Assembly (NCBI GenBank): GCA_001872625.1
Contig: MNXP01000021.1
Location: 1-64,000 of the forward strand
Length of the DNA: 64,000 nucleotides
Source: Bacteroidetes bacterium CG2_30_33_31
Lineage (GTDB): Bacteria; Bacteroidota; Bacteroidia; Bacteroidales; UBA1556
Reading direction: 5' to 3'
A program made the translations under genes and the position numbers. The notes under the pieces were generated by a model. It was not told where the DNA came from and did no database searches. It was given only the letters and a program-made list of their open reading frames with translations. Position 1 is the first letter of the stretch, and every line of letters starts with the position of its first letter. Shown piece after piece: positions 1 to 9,752 of this stretch.

Positions 1-1
1 G

Positions 2-133
2 ATAAATGTCGGTTGGGACGGAATCTATCAAGGCGAAAAAGCTGAACAAGGTGTTTATACTTATTATGTAAGATTTACAACCTCCGATGGTCAACTCTAC
101 GAAAAACGTGGCTCTGTTACTTTGATAAGGTAA
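2..133 (+). CDS. C-terminal fragment of a protein with a T9SS type B (gliding-motility-associated) sorting domain
   Basis: The window opens inside a gene; only about 43 codons before the TAA at 131-133 are visible. The peptide contains WDGIYQGEKAEQGVYTYYV and ends in GSVTLIR. This is the typical end of the CHU_C / T9SS type B sorting domain, which directs large exported proteins through the type IX system to the cell surface. The upstream part and the function of the passenger are outside the window. A strong terminator follows 22 bases after the stop. The domain assignment is fairly sure; nothing can be said about the rest of the protein. Confidence 0.75.
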   Translation: MNVGWDGIYQGEKAEQGVYTYYVRFTTSDGQLYEKRGSVTLIR

Positions 134-155
134 CTATCTGAATTACAATAATTAC

Positions 156-193
156 AAAGGGCTGTTCTAAAATTAGACAGCCCTTTTTGTTTT
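156..193 (+). terminator. Rho-independent terminator
   Basis: A perfect 10-bp stem (AAAGGGCTGT at 156-165 and ACAGCCCTTT at 177-186) with an 11-base loop is followed by a T-rich run. It ends the T9SS cargo gene and separates it from the (p)ppGpp synthetase gene. Confidence 0.85.
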
Positions 194-330
194 TCCAAAC
201 ATGCAAAAAATAAAACAGATTAAGATCCATAATAATAAAATATCTATTAATTTAGCAAAATGGTGCATGTATCCACTATTTTTATAAATATCATTTTAGC
301 CAAACTAAGAGAAACCAACTTTAACCTATA

Positions 331-2427
331 TTGAAACATTTTGAAAAATTCATCAGCTATATTTCTTCCTTTGATCAAAGCGAAGAATCACTAAGACTTG
401 TCAATGATTTTATTGGTCAAATAGAAAATCAACATTTGGATGAAGATAGCCCTAATTTAAAAAAACTGTTGGGAATACTCGATATTGCAATGGATTATTT
501 GAGTACTTATAGCACGACCTTAATAGCTGTGCTTGTGATTTTTAACAATGATTTAGATAGTAGAAAACTGCCGAATTTTATATCTAAAATTGTTGAAGGT
601 TATTACAAGATTAAATCTCTACAAGATAAAAAGCTTGGCGCAAATACAGATGACTATATGAATTATATTCTAACTGTGGCAGGAGATATGAGGGCTGTTT
701 TGATTGCCATTGCAGAGAATTTCTACCAACTGCGAAATTTAAATAATCAAAGCAGATCAAAGAATCAAATATTGCAATATTCAGAGCTAATATTTATTCC
801 ATTATGCCATAGGCTTGGTTTCTACCGCATTAAATCTGAAATGGAAGATTTGGTTTTGGCATTAAGACTGCCGGAGATTTATTCTAATATTTCTGAAAAG
901 CTCAACAAAACTGAGCTACAAAGAAATAAAATTATTGCTGATTTTATGTGTCCTATCAAGGAAACCTTGCAAAATCATAAAATCAATTATCATATTAAAA
1001 GTAGAACTAAGTCGATAGCATCCATTTATGCTAAAATGCAAAAACAGGATATTCCATTCGAAAAAGTTTACGATTTATTTGCCATTAGAGTTGTTATCGA
1101 CAGTTTAATAAAAAATGAAAAAGCAGATTGCTGGAGAGTATTTTCGGTGGTTACAAACATCTATAAACATGATATTAGAAGGCTAAGAGATTGGATTTCA
1201 AAACCAAGAGAAAACGGCTATGAATCTTTGCATATTACTGTCGAAACTGCTGAAAAGCAATTTGTTGAAGTTCAAATAAGAAGTCAAAGAATGGATGATG
1301 AAGCTGAAAATGGACTTGCAGCTCATTGGCGTTACAAAGGTGGAAAGGGCAAAACTGATATAGATTTTTACTTAAAAAAAATACGATCGGCAATAGAAAA
1401 CAAAGAATCTCATTCAAACTTTGAAGCATTTTCAGCAGAAAATTTTACTAAAGATTTATTTGCTTTTACGCCTACGGGTGAATTGAAAAAACTAAAATCT
1501 GGAGCTACTGTATTGGATTTTGCCTTTGGAATTCATAGCGAAATTGGCGTTCGATGCTCTGGTGCTCGCGTTAATGGTAAGATTGCTCCAATAAAACAAA
1601 AACTCAATAATGGTGATATGGTTGAGATTATCACCTCAAAAAATCAAAAACCTGCAACCGATTGGCTTAATTTTGTTATTTCTTCTCGAGCAAAAGCGCG
1701 AATAAAAAAAGCTGTGGATGAACAACGTTTTAATGAAGCTGAACAAGGAAAAGAAATTTTGATTAGGCGTATGAAAAATTGGAAAATTGATTTTTCACAA
1801 GATGCCATCGATAAAATTAGTAAAAATGTTGACACAAAAAATGTTACGGATATCTACCGGGATATATTTTTGGAAAAACTTGATTTAGCTTTTATAAAGA
1901 AAATCTTTTCAGAAAAGGAAATTAAATCTGAATTTGTTGAATCAGCAGAATCCATCGAAAACAAAATAAAGGAAACTAAATCTATTGACTCATTGGTAGT
2001 TGATGAATTGACAAATGTAAATTATCGCTTAGCAAGATGCTGCAATCCAATTCCGGGTGATGCTATTTTTGGATTTGTAACTGTAGCCAAAGGTATTAGC
2101 ATTCATAGGGCAGATTGTACAAATTCCATTTCTATGCACGAGCGTTATTTGTACCGTATTTTGCCAGCAAAGTGGAAGAATAATGAAGAAAAAGAAAATT
2201 TTAGAGCCGAATTATTTATTAAAGGTTTCGATAAAGAAGGAGTCGTATCAGATATCACTAAAATAATAAGTCTTAATGGCAATTTGATTTCTATTAATTT
2301 GAATACTATTGGGAGAAATTTTCAAGGTAAAGTTGTTGTTTTGGTTCACGACTCAAATCAGTTGACACAATTATTAAAATCTCTTCTTAATCATCACGAA
2401 GTAATTGAGGTTTTTAGAAAAAAATAA
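331..2427 (+). CDS. RelA/SpoT-family (p)ppGpp synthetase with a degenerate hydrolase domain
   Basis: Long RSH protein of 698 residues that makes the alarmone (p)ppGpp in the cytoplasm. The synthetase domain (about 210-335) is well preserved: SRTKSIASIYAKM, YDLFAIRVV, ENGYESLH, VEVQIRSQRMDDEAE and AAHWRYKGG. A TGS domain follows (DLFAFTPTGELKKL, about 370-430), then a cysteine segment (RLARCCNPIPGD, HRADC) and a C-terminal ACT domain (about 630-698). The N-terminal third has the length of the HD hydrolase domain, but the expected ALLHD-VVED core reads VLVIFNNDLD, so metal-binding His and Asp are missing. I infer a synthetase-only RelA-like enzyme, with a second bifunctional Rel elsewhere in the genome. 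The start is a TTG at 331; no in-frame ATG is better placed. Confidence 0.88.
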   Translation: MKHFEKFISYISSFDQSEESLRLVNDFIGQIENQHLDEDSPNLKKLLGILDIAMDYLSTYSTTLIAVLVIFNNDLDSRKLPNFISKIVEGYYKIKSLQDKKLGANTDDYMNYILTVAGDMRAVLIAIAENFYQLRNLNNQSRSKNQILQYSELIFIPLCHRLGFYRIKSEMEDLVLALRLPEIYSNISEKLNKTELQRNKIIADFMCPIKETLQNHKINYHIKSRTKSIASIYAKMQKQDIPFEKVYDLFAIRVVIDSLIKNEKADCWRVFSVVTNIYKHDIRRLRDWISKPRENGYESLHITVETAEKQFVEVQIRSQRMDDEAENGLAAHWRYKGGKGKTDIDFYLKKIRSAIENKESHSNFEAFSAENFTKDLFAFTPTGELKKLKSGATVLDFAFGIHSEIGVRCSGARVNGKIAPIKQKLNNGDMVEIITSKNQKPATDWLNFVISSRAKARIKKAVDEQRFNEAEQGKEILIRRMKNWKIDFSQDAIDKISKNVDTKNVTDIYRDIFLEKLDLAFIKKIFSEKEIKSEFVESAESIENKIKETKSIDSLVVDELTNVNYRLARCCNPIPGDAIFGFVTVAKGISIHRADCTNSISMHERYLYRILPAKWKNNEEKENFRAELFIKGFDKEGVVSDITKIISLNGNLISINLNTIGRNFQGKVVVLVHDSNQLTQLLKSLLNHHEVIEVFRKK

Positions 2428-2502
2428 ATTTATTTCAATAATTTTAATTTCAAATTTGCAAATTTTATAAAAACCGTCATAATGTCATATATAATATTAG
2501 TG

Positions 2503-2510
2503 TAAATTTG
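2503..2510 (+). promoter_or_regulatory. Bacteroidota-type -7 box (TAAATTTG) of the sigma-54-type activator gene
   Basis: TAAATTTG matches the TAnnTTTG element of the Bacteroidota primary sigma factor. It lies 21 bases before the ATG at 2532. The upstream TTG at 2508 is inside this box, so it cannot be the start codon of a transcript made from here. No clear -33 TTTG is seen. Confidence 0.5.
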
Positions 2511-2531
2511 CAGCATAATAATGATACCCAA

Positions 2532-3809
2532 ATGGACATTCAAACAATAAAGCAAAGATTTGAGATTATTGGCAATGCGCCTCAACTAAATAGAGCAATA
2601 GATATTGCAGTTCAAGTTGCTGCAACAGATTTAACAGTTTTAATTACTGGAGAAAGTGGTGTTGGAAAAGAATCTTTTCCAAAAATTATTCATAGCTTAA
2701 GTTCGCGAAAACATGGTAATTATATAGCTGTAAACTGTGGTGCAATTCCTGAAGGCACTATTGATTCTGAGCTTTTTGGTCATGAAAAAGGCTCCTTCAC
2801 TGGGGCTTTTGAAAGCCGTAAAGGATATTTTGAGGTTGCCAATGGTGGCACTATTTTTCTCGATGAGGTTGCTGAATTACCTCTTTCTACTCAAGTGCGA
2901 CTCCTAAGAGTGTTGGAGTCGGGCGAATTTATGCGCGTTGGATCTTCCACAGTTATCAAAACAGATGTTAGAGTGGTGGCAGCAACAAATGTTAACGTGC
3001 CAGAATCAATAAACAAAGGAAAATTTCGTGAAGATTTATATTATCGCTTGAATACTGTGCCAATTAATGTGCCTGCTTTACGCGATAGAAAAGATGATAT
3101 ATTGTTGCTATTTAGGAAATTTAGCTCGGATTTTTCTGTGAAATATAGAATGCCTGCTTTACAACTTTCTATTGATGCTGCTAATCTTTTGGTAAATTAT
3201 CACTGGCGTGGAAATGTAAGACAGCTTAAAAATATTACCGAACAAATTTCCATCATTGAAAAGGAGAGATTTATTGGTTCCGAAATTCTTTCTAAATATT
3301 TGCCCGACGATGGCTTTAAATCTAATTTACCTGTTATATTTCGTGAGCAAATGGGCGATAACGAGCATATAAGTGAAAGAGATTTACTTTATAAAGTCCT
3401 TTTCGATATGAAAAGAGACCTAAACGACCTTAAGGAATTAGTTCATGAAATTATGGACGAAGATGATTTGCCACAAAAACCTAGAAATTCTGATAGCCAT
3501 ATCATTAGAAAAATTATTAATGATGATATCGATGAATCTGGCAAATTGAATCAAGATGACTTTGAGGCAGAAGAAATAAAAACTACAACATCAATTTTAA
3601 GTGGTTTTTCTAAGCAAAACAATTCATCAATAAATTCTCCAATACAAGAATCTGTGGTGTTGGATGAGTCTCTTTCTCTCCAAAATAATGAGGTAGAAAT
3701 GATAAAAAGAGCTTTGAAAAAACATAACAATAAAAGAAAAAATGCCGCATCAGATTTAGGTATTTCTGAACGAACACTTTATAGGAAAATTAAAGAATTT
3801 AATCTCTAA
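2532..3809 (+). CDS. Sigma-54-dependent transcriptional activator (AAA+ enhancer-binding protein without receiver domain)
   Basis: A 425-residue bacterial enhancer-binding protein predicted to use ATP to open sigma-54 promoters. The AAA+ domain begins almost at the N-terminus. It has a Walker A (GESGVGKES), the sigma-54 contact loop as GSFTGAF (usual GAFTGA), a Walker B (GGTIFLDEVAELP), and a sensor region with arginine finger (FREDLYYRLN). An acidic linker of about 100 residues leads to a Fis-type helix-turn-helix at the C-terminus (NAASDLGISERTLYRKI). There is no receiver, GAF or PAS domain, so the input signal is unknown. I chose ATG 2532 because the alternative TTG 2508 overlaps the promoter box. 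It heads a run with lptE, a TPR gene and secG, starting 5 bases before lptE. Confidence 0.88.
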   Translation: MDIQTIKQRFEIIGNAPQLNRAIDIAVQVAATDLTVLITGESGVGKESFPKIIHSLSSRKHGNYIAVNCGAIPEGTIDSELFGHEKGSFTGAFESRKGYFEVANGGTIFLDEVAELPLSTQVRLLRVLESGEFMRVGSSTVIKTDVRVVAATNVNVPESINKGKFREDLYYRLNTVPINVPALRDRKDDILLLFRKFSSDFSVKYRMPALQLSIDAANLLVNYHWRGNVRQLKNITEQISIIEKERFIGSEILSKYLPDDGFKSNLPVIFREQMGDNEHISERDLLYKVLFDMKRDLNDLKELVHEIMDEDDLPQKPRNSDSHIIRKIINDDIDESGKLNQDDFEAEEIKTTTSILSGFSKQNNSSINSPIQESVVLDESLSLQNNEVEMIKRALKKHNNKRKNAASDLGISERTLYRKIKEFNL

Positions 3810-3814
3810 AATCG

Positions 3815-4315
3815 ATGAAAAGTAGAAATATTTACGTCTTTATAATTTTTATCTCATTGTTTACCTCTTCTTGTGGCATATATTCGTTTACAGGCTCAAA
3901 AATTAATGCAAAAACAATTTCCATAGATTATTTTGCTAATAAGGCTTCTATAATACAGCCATCATTAAGTCAGATACTTACTGATGGTTTCCGCGATAAA
4001 TTTGTTAATCAAACTAAACTTGATTTGGTTAAAAGAGATGCTGAATTACACCTTGAAGGCGAGATTACTGAGTATTCTGTTTCACCTGTTGCAATTCAAA
4101 GCGATCAAACAGCTGCACTCAACAGACTTCTAATTAAAGTAAATGTTAGATTCACTAATACTTTGGATGACAAACAAAGCTTCGAACAGACTTTTAGCCA
4201 ATATAAAGATTTCCAATCTTCGCTTAGCCTTTCGGCAGTGGAATCTCAATTAATTGATGAAATTGTGAAAAGCATTGTTGAAGATGTATTTAATAAGGCA
4301 CTTGTAAATTGGTAA
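3815..4315 (+). CDS. lptE: LptE-like LPS-assembly lipoprotein
   Basis: A 166-residue outer-membrane lipoprotein: signal peptide with lipobox FTSSC (Cys about 20), then GIYSFTG, typical of the Bacteroidota LptE family. LptE plugs the LptD barrel and helps deliver lipopolysaccharide to the outer leaflet. The repeated beta-strand and helix pattern after the lipobox and the length fit the family. It lies 5 bases after the sigma-54 activator and 3 bases before the TPR gene, so it is co-transcribed. The position in front of secG agrees with an envelope-biogenesis role. The family call rests on the N-terminal pattern and gene order, so it is good but not certain. Confidence 0.78.
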   Translation: MKSRNIYVFIIFISLFTSSCGIYSFTGSKINAKTISIDYFANKASIIQPSLSQILTDGFRDKFVNQTKLDLVKRDAELHLEGEITEYSVSPVAIQSDQTAALNRLLIKVNVRFTNTLDDKQSFEQTFSQYKDFQSSLSLSAVESQLIDEIVKSIVEDVFNKALVNW

Positions 4316-4318
4316 AAT

Positions 4319-5167
4319 ATGAATAACAGCGATTTAAATAGATTTATTCAACCAGATTACCACTTCAAAAAAGAAGATATTTTAATTTTACAGAATATTA
4401 TTCAGAAACATCCTTGGTTTCAACTTGCACATCATTTTTTGGCAAAAGCTTGTTACCAAAATTCAACCAATGATTATAAAACGTGCTTAAACTCAGCAGC
4501 TTTCTATTCTAATGTTAGCGATGCTCTTTATAAATATATTTATGATGAAAAAGGAAAAGCAAATGAAACTTCAAATGAAATTATTGAATTAAAGAATAAT
4601 TTTACTATTGAAAAAGATGGTGAAGAAAAAGAAATAAATTCTGTTGAAAATCATAAGGAAATAATTAAAAATCGCTTAGCAGAAATTGAGAAAGAGAATG
4701 AAACTGCCTCAGAAAGTCTTGAGGAAAAGAAACTCTTAAATACAAATATTGCTGTAGAAGATAAACAAGATGTTGTTGTAAATGAAGAGCTTGCTGATAA
4801 GAAAGATGATTCTTCGTATTCAAGTTTTATTGAAAAGGGAGAAGATAATATTATAAATACTGATGAATTATCTGAATTTTCTAAGCTCGGTGGCAAATTA
4901 GAACAGACAAGTATTCTTAATAAATTTATTCAAAATGAACCTTCGATTAACAGACCTGCCGATGGACCTTATGGCGAAACCTTACGTCTGGCAAAGGAAA
5001 GTCTTGAAGATAGATTGGATGTGGTTTCGGAGACATTGGCAGAGATTTATTATAAGCAAGATAATGCGCAAAAAGCTGTAAAAATATATAAACAATTAAT
5101 TTTGAAAGTTCCAGAAAAAAAACGTTACTTTGCAGCCCGAATTAAGGAAATATTAGAAAATAAGTAA
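4319..5167 (+). CDS. TPR-containing protein of unknown role
   Basis: A soluble 282-residue protein without signal peptide. The N-terminal part (about 1-75) looks like a helical repeat segment (HPWFQLAHHFLAKACY). A highly charged Glu/Lys/Asp-rich linker occupies about 80-190. A TPR hairpin lies near the end (ETLAEIYYKQDNAQKAVKIY). TPRs serve as protein-protein docking surfaces; the partner is unknown. It is 3 bases after lptE and 12 bases before secG, so its role may be tied to envelope or secretion biogenesis, but that is inference from context only. Confidence 0.75.
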   Translation: MNNSDLNRFIQPDYHFKKEDILILQNIIQKHPWFQLAHHFLAKACYQNSTNDYKTCLNSAAFYSNVSDALYKYIYDEKGKANETSNEIIELKNNFTIEKDGEEKEINSVENHKEIIKNRLAEIEKENETASESLEEKKLLNTNIAVEDKQDVVVNEELADKKDDSSYSSFIEKGEDNIINTDELSEFSKLGGKLEQTSILNKFIQNEPSINRPADGPYGETLRLAKESLEDRLDVVSETLAEIYYKQDNAQKAVKIYKQLILKVPEKKRYFAARIKEILENK

Positions 5168-5179
5168 AATTAAATAGCT

Positions 5180-5566
5180 ATGGGTATTTATTATATGATT
5201 TCAATATTGATATTTATTGTATGTATATTATTGATATTGGTGGTTTTAGTACAAAATTCAAAAGGTGGTGGACTCACTTCTACCTTCGCTGCATCCAATC
5301 AAGTTTTGGGTGTAAAAAAGACTGCAGACTTCCTCGAAAAGACTACTTGGACACTTGCAATTTCTCTTTTATTACTTACTCTATCGACAATTTTTGTAAT
5401 ACCCCGCAGCGAAAATACTTCTGCAAGTGAAAATACCACACTTCAATATCTGCAAGAAAACGAAACTGCAAAACCTATAAATTATAATCCAGCTGTAAAT
5501 CCTCAGGCAGAGAAACCTCAAGAAGCTCCAGCCAAAGAAAATGAAGGACAACAAATACCAAAATAG
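5180..5566 (+). CDS. secG: Preprotein translocase subunit SecG
   Basis: A 128-residue SecG, the small accessory subunit of the SecYEG channel in the inner membrane. Two transmembrane helices are visible (about 5-24 and 54-75). The conserved cytoplasmic loop between them reads VLVVLVQNSKGGGL then FAASNQVLG. A Pro/Glu/Asn-rich hydrophilic tail after about residue 80 is common in Bacteroidota SecG. It is the last gene of the run that begins with the sigma-54 activator; a terminator follows at 5585. Confidence 0.92.
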   Translation: MGIYYMISILIFIVCILLILVVLVQNSKGGGLTSTFAASNQVLGVKKTADFLEKTTWTLAISLLLLTLSTIFVIPRSENTSASENTTLQYLQENETAKPINYNPAVNPQAEKPQEAPAKENEGQQIPK

Positions 5567-5584
5567 AGTTTGGAAAGATATCTT

Positions 5585-5622
5585 AAAATGTCAGAATGTC
5601 ACAATGTTCTGACATTTTTTTT
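5585..5622 (+). terminator. Rho-independent terminator after secG
   Basis: A 12-bp stem (AAAATGTCAGAA at 5585-5596 and TTCTGACATTTT at 5607-5618) is followed by a run of T. It closes the lptE-secG transcript before groES. Confidence 0.85.
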
Positions 5623-5774
5623 GCTATCATTATTAGTGCAAATTTCATCATATCAATATGATAAGTTAAATATTTATCCTAAAAACGGTTTCAATTTTAT
5701 TATGTTCTATTTGGCATAAAATTCGACAAACCGAAAAAAGATTAAAATTAATTTAAACAAATATTATATTTATT

Positions 5775-6053
5775 ATGAGCAAAACAAATATTAAACCTCT
5801 TGGAACTCGCGTTTTAGTTGAGGTTGTGGAGTCTGAAGAGAAGACTATAAGCGGAATTATCATCCCCGATTCAGCAAAAGAAAAACAACAAAAAGGCACT
5901 GTTTTAGCAGTAGGTAAAGGCACAGAAAAAGAAAAAATGGAAGTGAAAGTCGGTGATCTCGTTGTTTATGGCAAATATGCTGGTACCGAAATCGAAGATG
6001 GTGGGAAATCATATCTCATCTTAAATCAAAGCGATATCCTCGCAACTTTATAA
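5775..6053 (+). CDS. groS: Co-chaperonin GroES
   Basis: A 92-residue GroES, the heptameric lid of the GroEL folding chamber. Recognised by the N-terminal beta-barrel ([13 protein letters not shown]), the mobile loop that contacts GroEL ([17 protein letters not shown]), the roof-loop region, and the C-terminal [13 protein letters not shown]. The length is normal. It lies 33 bases upstream of groEL in the usual order. No CIRCE operator (TTAGCACTC-N9-GAGTGCTAA) is present upstream. A 7-bp inverted repeat, ATCATAT/ATATGAT at 5647-5662, is the only palindrome I see there. Confidence 0.95.
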   Translation: MSKTNIKPLGTRVLVEVVESEEKTISGIIIPDSAKEKQQKGTVLAVGKGTEKEKMEVKVGDLVVYGKYAGTEIEDGGKSYLILNQSDILATL

Positions 6054-6068
6054 GACTATTTATTGTAA

Positions 6069-7721
<1,653 letters not shown>

Positions 7722-7751
7722 AATTAGCCTCAAATATTAATTTATTAAATT

Positions 7752-7784
7752 AAAGCTCTTTCTTGATGGAAAGAGCTTTTTTTT
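7752..7784 (+). terminator. Rho-independent terminator after groEL
   Basis: A 10-bp stem (AAAGCTCTTT at 7752-7761 and AAAGAGCTTT at 7770-7779) with an 8-base loop is followed by T residues to 7784. Confidence 0.88.
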
Positions 7785-7941
7785 CGTTGTCATCTTTAAT
7801 ATTTAAAACTTATTGTTAATGTCTTCATCGATTGAAGTAAAATCTTTAATTCAAATATTTTTATCGTCAGCTTTCTTTGATTTTATTTAGTAGGATGCGA
7901 ATTTGTTCATTTTATATGAACTGAAACTATTCAGCTCTCGG

Positions 7942-9750
7942 TTAAATCTCATTAAATCTTTTGCGAGCCTCTATAGTGAATAGACTTCCGGGATAATTAA
8001 GCAGCATTTTTTCATAATATACTTTTGCTTTTTTATTGTCTTTTAAAATATTATCATAAAGCCTCGCCAGTTCAATTAAAGCATTATCGGCTATGGAAGA
8101 ATTTGGAAAATTATCTACTGTTTTTTGAAAATGTTCAATAGCTTTTTGATAATCAGCAAGTTCAAGATACATTTGAGCTCGTTTATATTCTACATTGGGT
8201 AAAATTAGGTAATTAGGAAAGAGATTTTCCAAGGTATCAAGTTTCAAAAAAGCTTCATCAAATTTTTTCTGTAGCACCAAGAGTTCAGCCTCTGCAAAGC
8301 GCGACAAAGAAGTATATGAAGAGTCTGGATCCATATTTTCAGAAATAAGAAGTGAAAGTTCCATCGCATCATTTGCTATAAGTTTTGATGTGGCTCCTTT
8401 CAGTACATCCAATTGTGTTTTGGCCCAATCTATTTGGCCTACGTAATAGAAAAATTTTGCCGCCTTAAATTTTGCCTCATAGCCAATTGGTTCATTGGTG
8501 TAAGCTTTTTCAACTTGTTTGTAAAGCAAACTTGCACTCCATTTTTCGCCTGCAAAAAGTAAAACATCACCGAGTTCTAATTTTATTTCTGCATTATCTA
8601 AAGGTTTTAAATTATTGATATTTAATATTCTGTTTAATAATGTCTTTGCATAATCGGTATTGTGCAAATAAAAGGCTTCTATATGAGCAAGTTGCTTCAT
8701 AAGCTCCATGGTATTTAGGTTTTCGCCATATTTATCAAGAACGTTTTTATAATTTTCGGCTAATTTCTGGATTATAACTTTATTAATATTTGAATTTTTG
8801 GTGATATCCAGAAACTGAGCATTTAGGATATTAATTTCTGCTGAAATAAAAAATCTGTTTGATGTTCCCAAATTTAAAAGATATTGATATGCATCCACTG
8901 CTAATTTATATTGAAAATTAGAAATAAGAATATTCGCCAATTGAAAAACTCTTTCGCCGCCTTCATTAAATTGTTTGTCGAGTGATTTTGCCTGAATCAA
9001 GGCTAAATCAAATTCATGTTTTTGAAGTGAATACCAATAAAGTAACTCAGAATAAATTGTCTTTGATGGATTATTTTGAGTTCGTTTCAACAGTTCGTCA
9101 TGCAATGCATCAGAAATTTTTGAGCTTCCTTCGGCAGCAATTATAAGCTGAAGTTTCCCTTTTACCAAATCCAGATATTCTTGATTAGCATCTATCATAT
9201 CTAAATAGCTGCTTATCATATTATTATATTCTCCTTTGCTCAAATACATATCTGCAATTTCGATATTTAATGGAGGAGTAAACATGTTTTTGCCTTTTTC
9301 TAATATTTGAAGACTATAGTCGTAATGTTGCCTGTTTTGAAATGCGTTTGAGAGTTCAATATATTTTTCTCTATTCTTTGGAAGATCTTTAATGGTTTTT
9401 TTATAAATTTTTTCTGCCTTTTTTGTATCCCCTTTTAACTCATTAACATATCCCAACTCTACATTATATTTTTGGTTTTCGGGATTTATCGAAGCAACTT
9501 TGGAAACAAATTTCTCTGCTGCATTATAGTCTTTTTGAGCAAAAAGACAGTTCAAATAGTAACCGTAATAGAAAGTTGACGGATTTTTATCATAGATAGC
9601 TTTATAAAGCTGTGAAGCTTTATCAAATTCTCCATTCTGATAATACTGTAAAGCAAGTTGCTCATTTACATCCACTTGACAAATTCCTTTAATGGATAAA
9701 ACCATTAAAATAAATGACAGATATATAAAATGAGCAATGCCTTTAAACAT
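7942..9750 (-). CDS. Exported TPR-repeat protein
   Basis: A 602-residue protein with a signal peptide (ends near GICQVD) followed by tetratricopeptide repeats along its length. Clear units include LALQYYQNGEFDKASQLYKA, NVELGYVNELKGDTKKAEKIY near the N-terminus, and ADYQKAIEHFQKTVDNFPNS plus KKAKVYYEKMLLNYPGS near the C-terminus. The last units resemble the TPRs of YbgF/CpoB-type and BamD-type periplasmic proteins. It probably sits in the periplasm as a scaffold; its partners are unknown. It starts 2 bases after the serS stop, so the two are co-transcribed, although no functional link is obvious. Confidence 0.8.
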   Translation of the reverse strand: MFKGIAHFIYLSFILMVLSIKGICQVDVNEQLALQYYQNGEFDKASQLYKAIYDKNPSTFYYGYYLNCLFAQKDYNAAEKFVSKVASINPENQKYNVELGYVNELKGDTKKAEKIYKKTIKDLPKNREKYIELSNAFQNRQHYDYSLQILEKGKNMFTPPLNIEIADMYLSKGEYNNMISSYLDMIDANQEYLDLVKGKLQLIIAAEGSSKISDALHDELLKRTQNNPSKTIYSELLYWYSLQKHEFDLALIQAKSLDKQFNEGGERVFQLANILISNFQYKLAVDAYQYLLNLGTSNRFFISAEINILNAQFLDITKNSNINKVIIQKLAENYKNVLDKYGENLNTMELMKQLAHIEAFYLHNTDYAKTLLNRILNINNLKPLDNAEIKLELGDVLLFAGEKWSASLLYKQVEKAYTNEPIGYEAKFKAAKFFYYVGQIDWAKTQLDVLKGATSKLIANDAMELSLLISENMDPDSSYTSLSRFAEAELLVLQKKFDEAFLKLDTLENLFPNYLILPNVEYKRAQMYLELADYQKAIEHFQKTVDNFPNSSIADNALIELARLYDNILKDNKKAKVYYEKMLLNYPGSLFTIEARKRFNEI

Positions 9751-9752
9751 TA

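Noticed and set aside
2508-2531. TTG start at 2508 for the sigma-54 activator
   Set aside because: It is inside the TAAATTTG promoter box at 2503-2510; ATG 2532 gives the family N-terminus.
5623-5774. CIRCE heat-shock operator upstream of groES
   Set aside because: No TTAGCACTC-N9-GAGTGCTAA or near match; only a weak 7-bp inverted repeat at 5647-5662.
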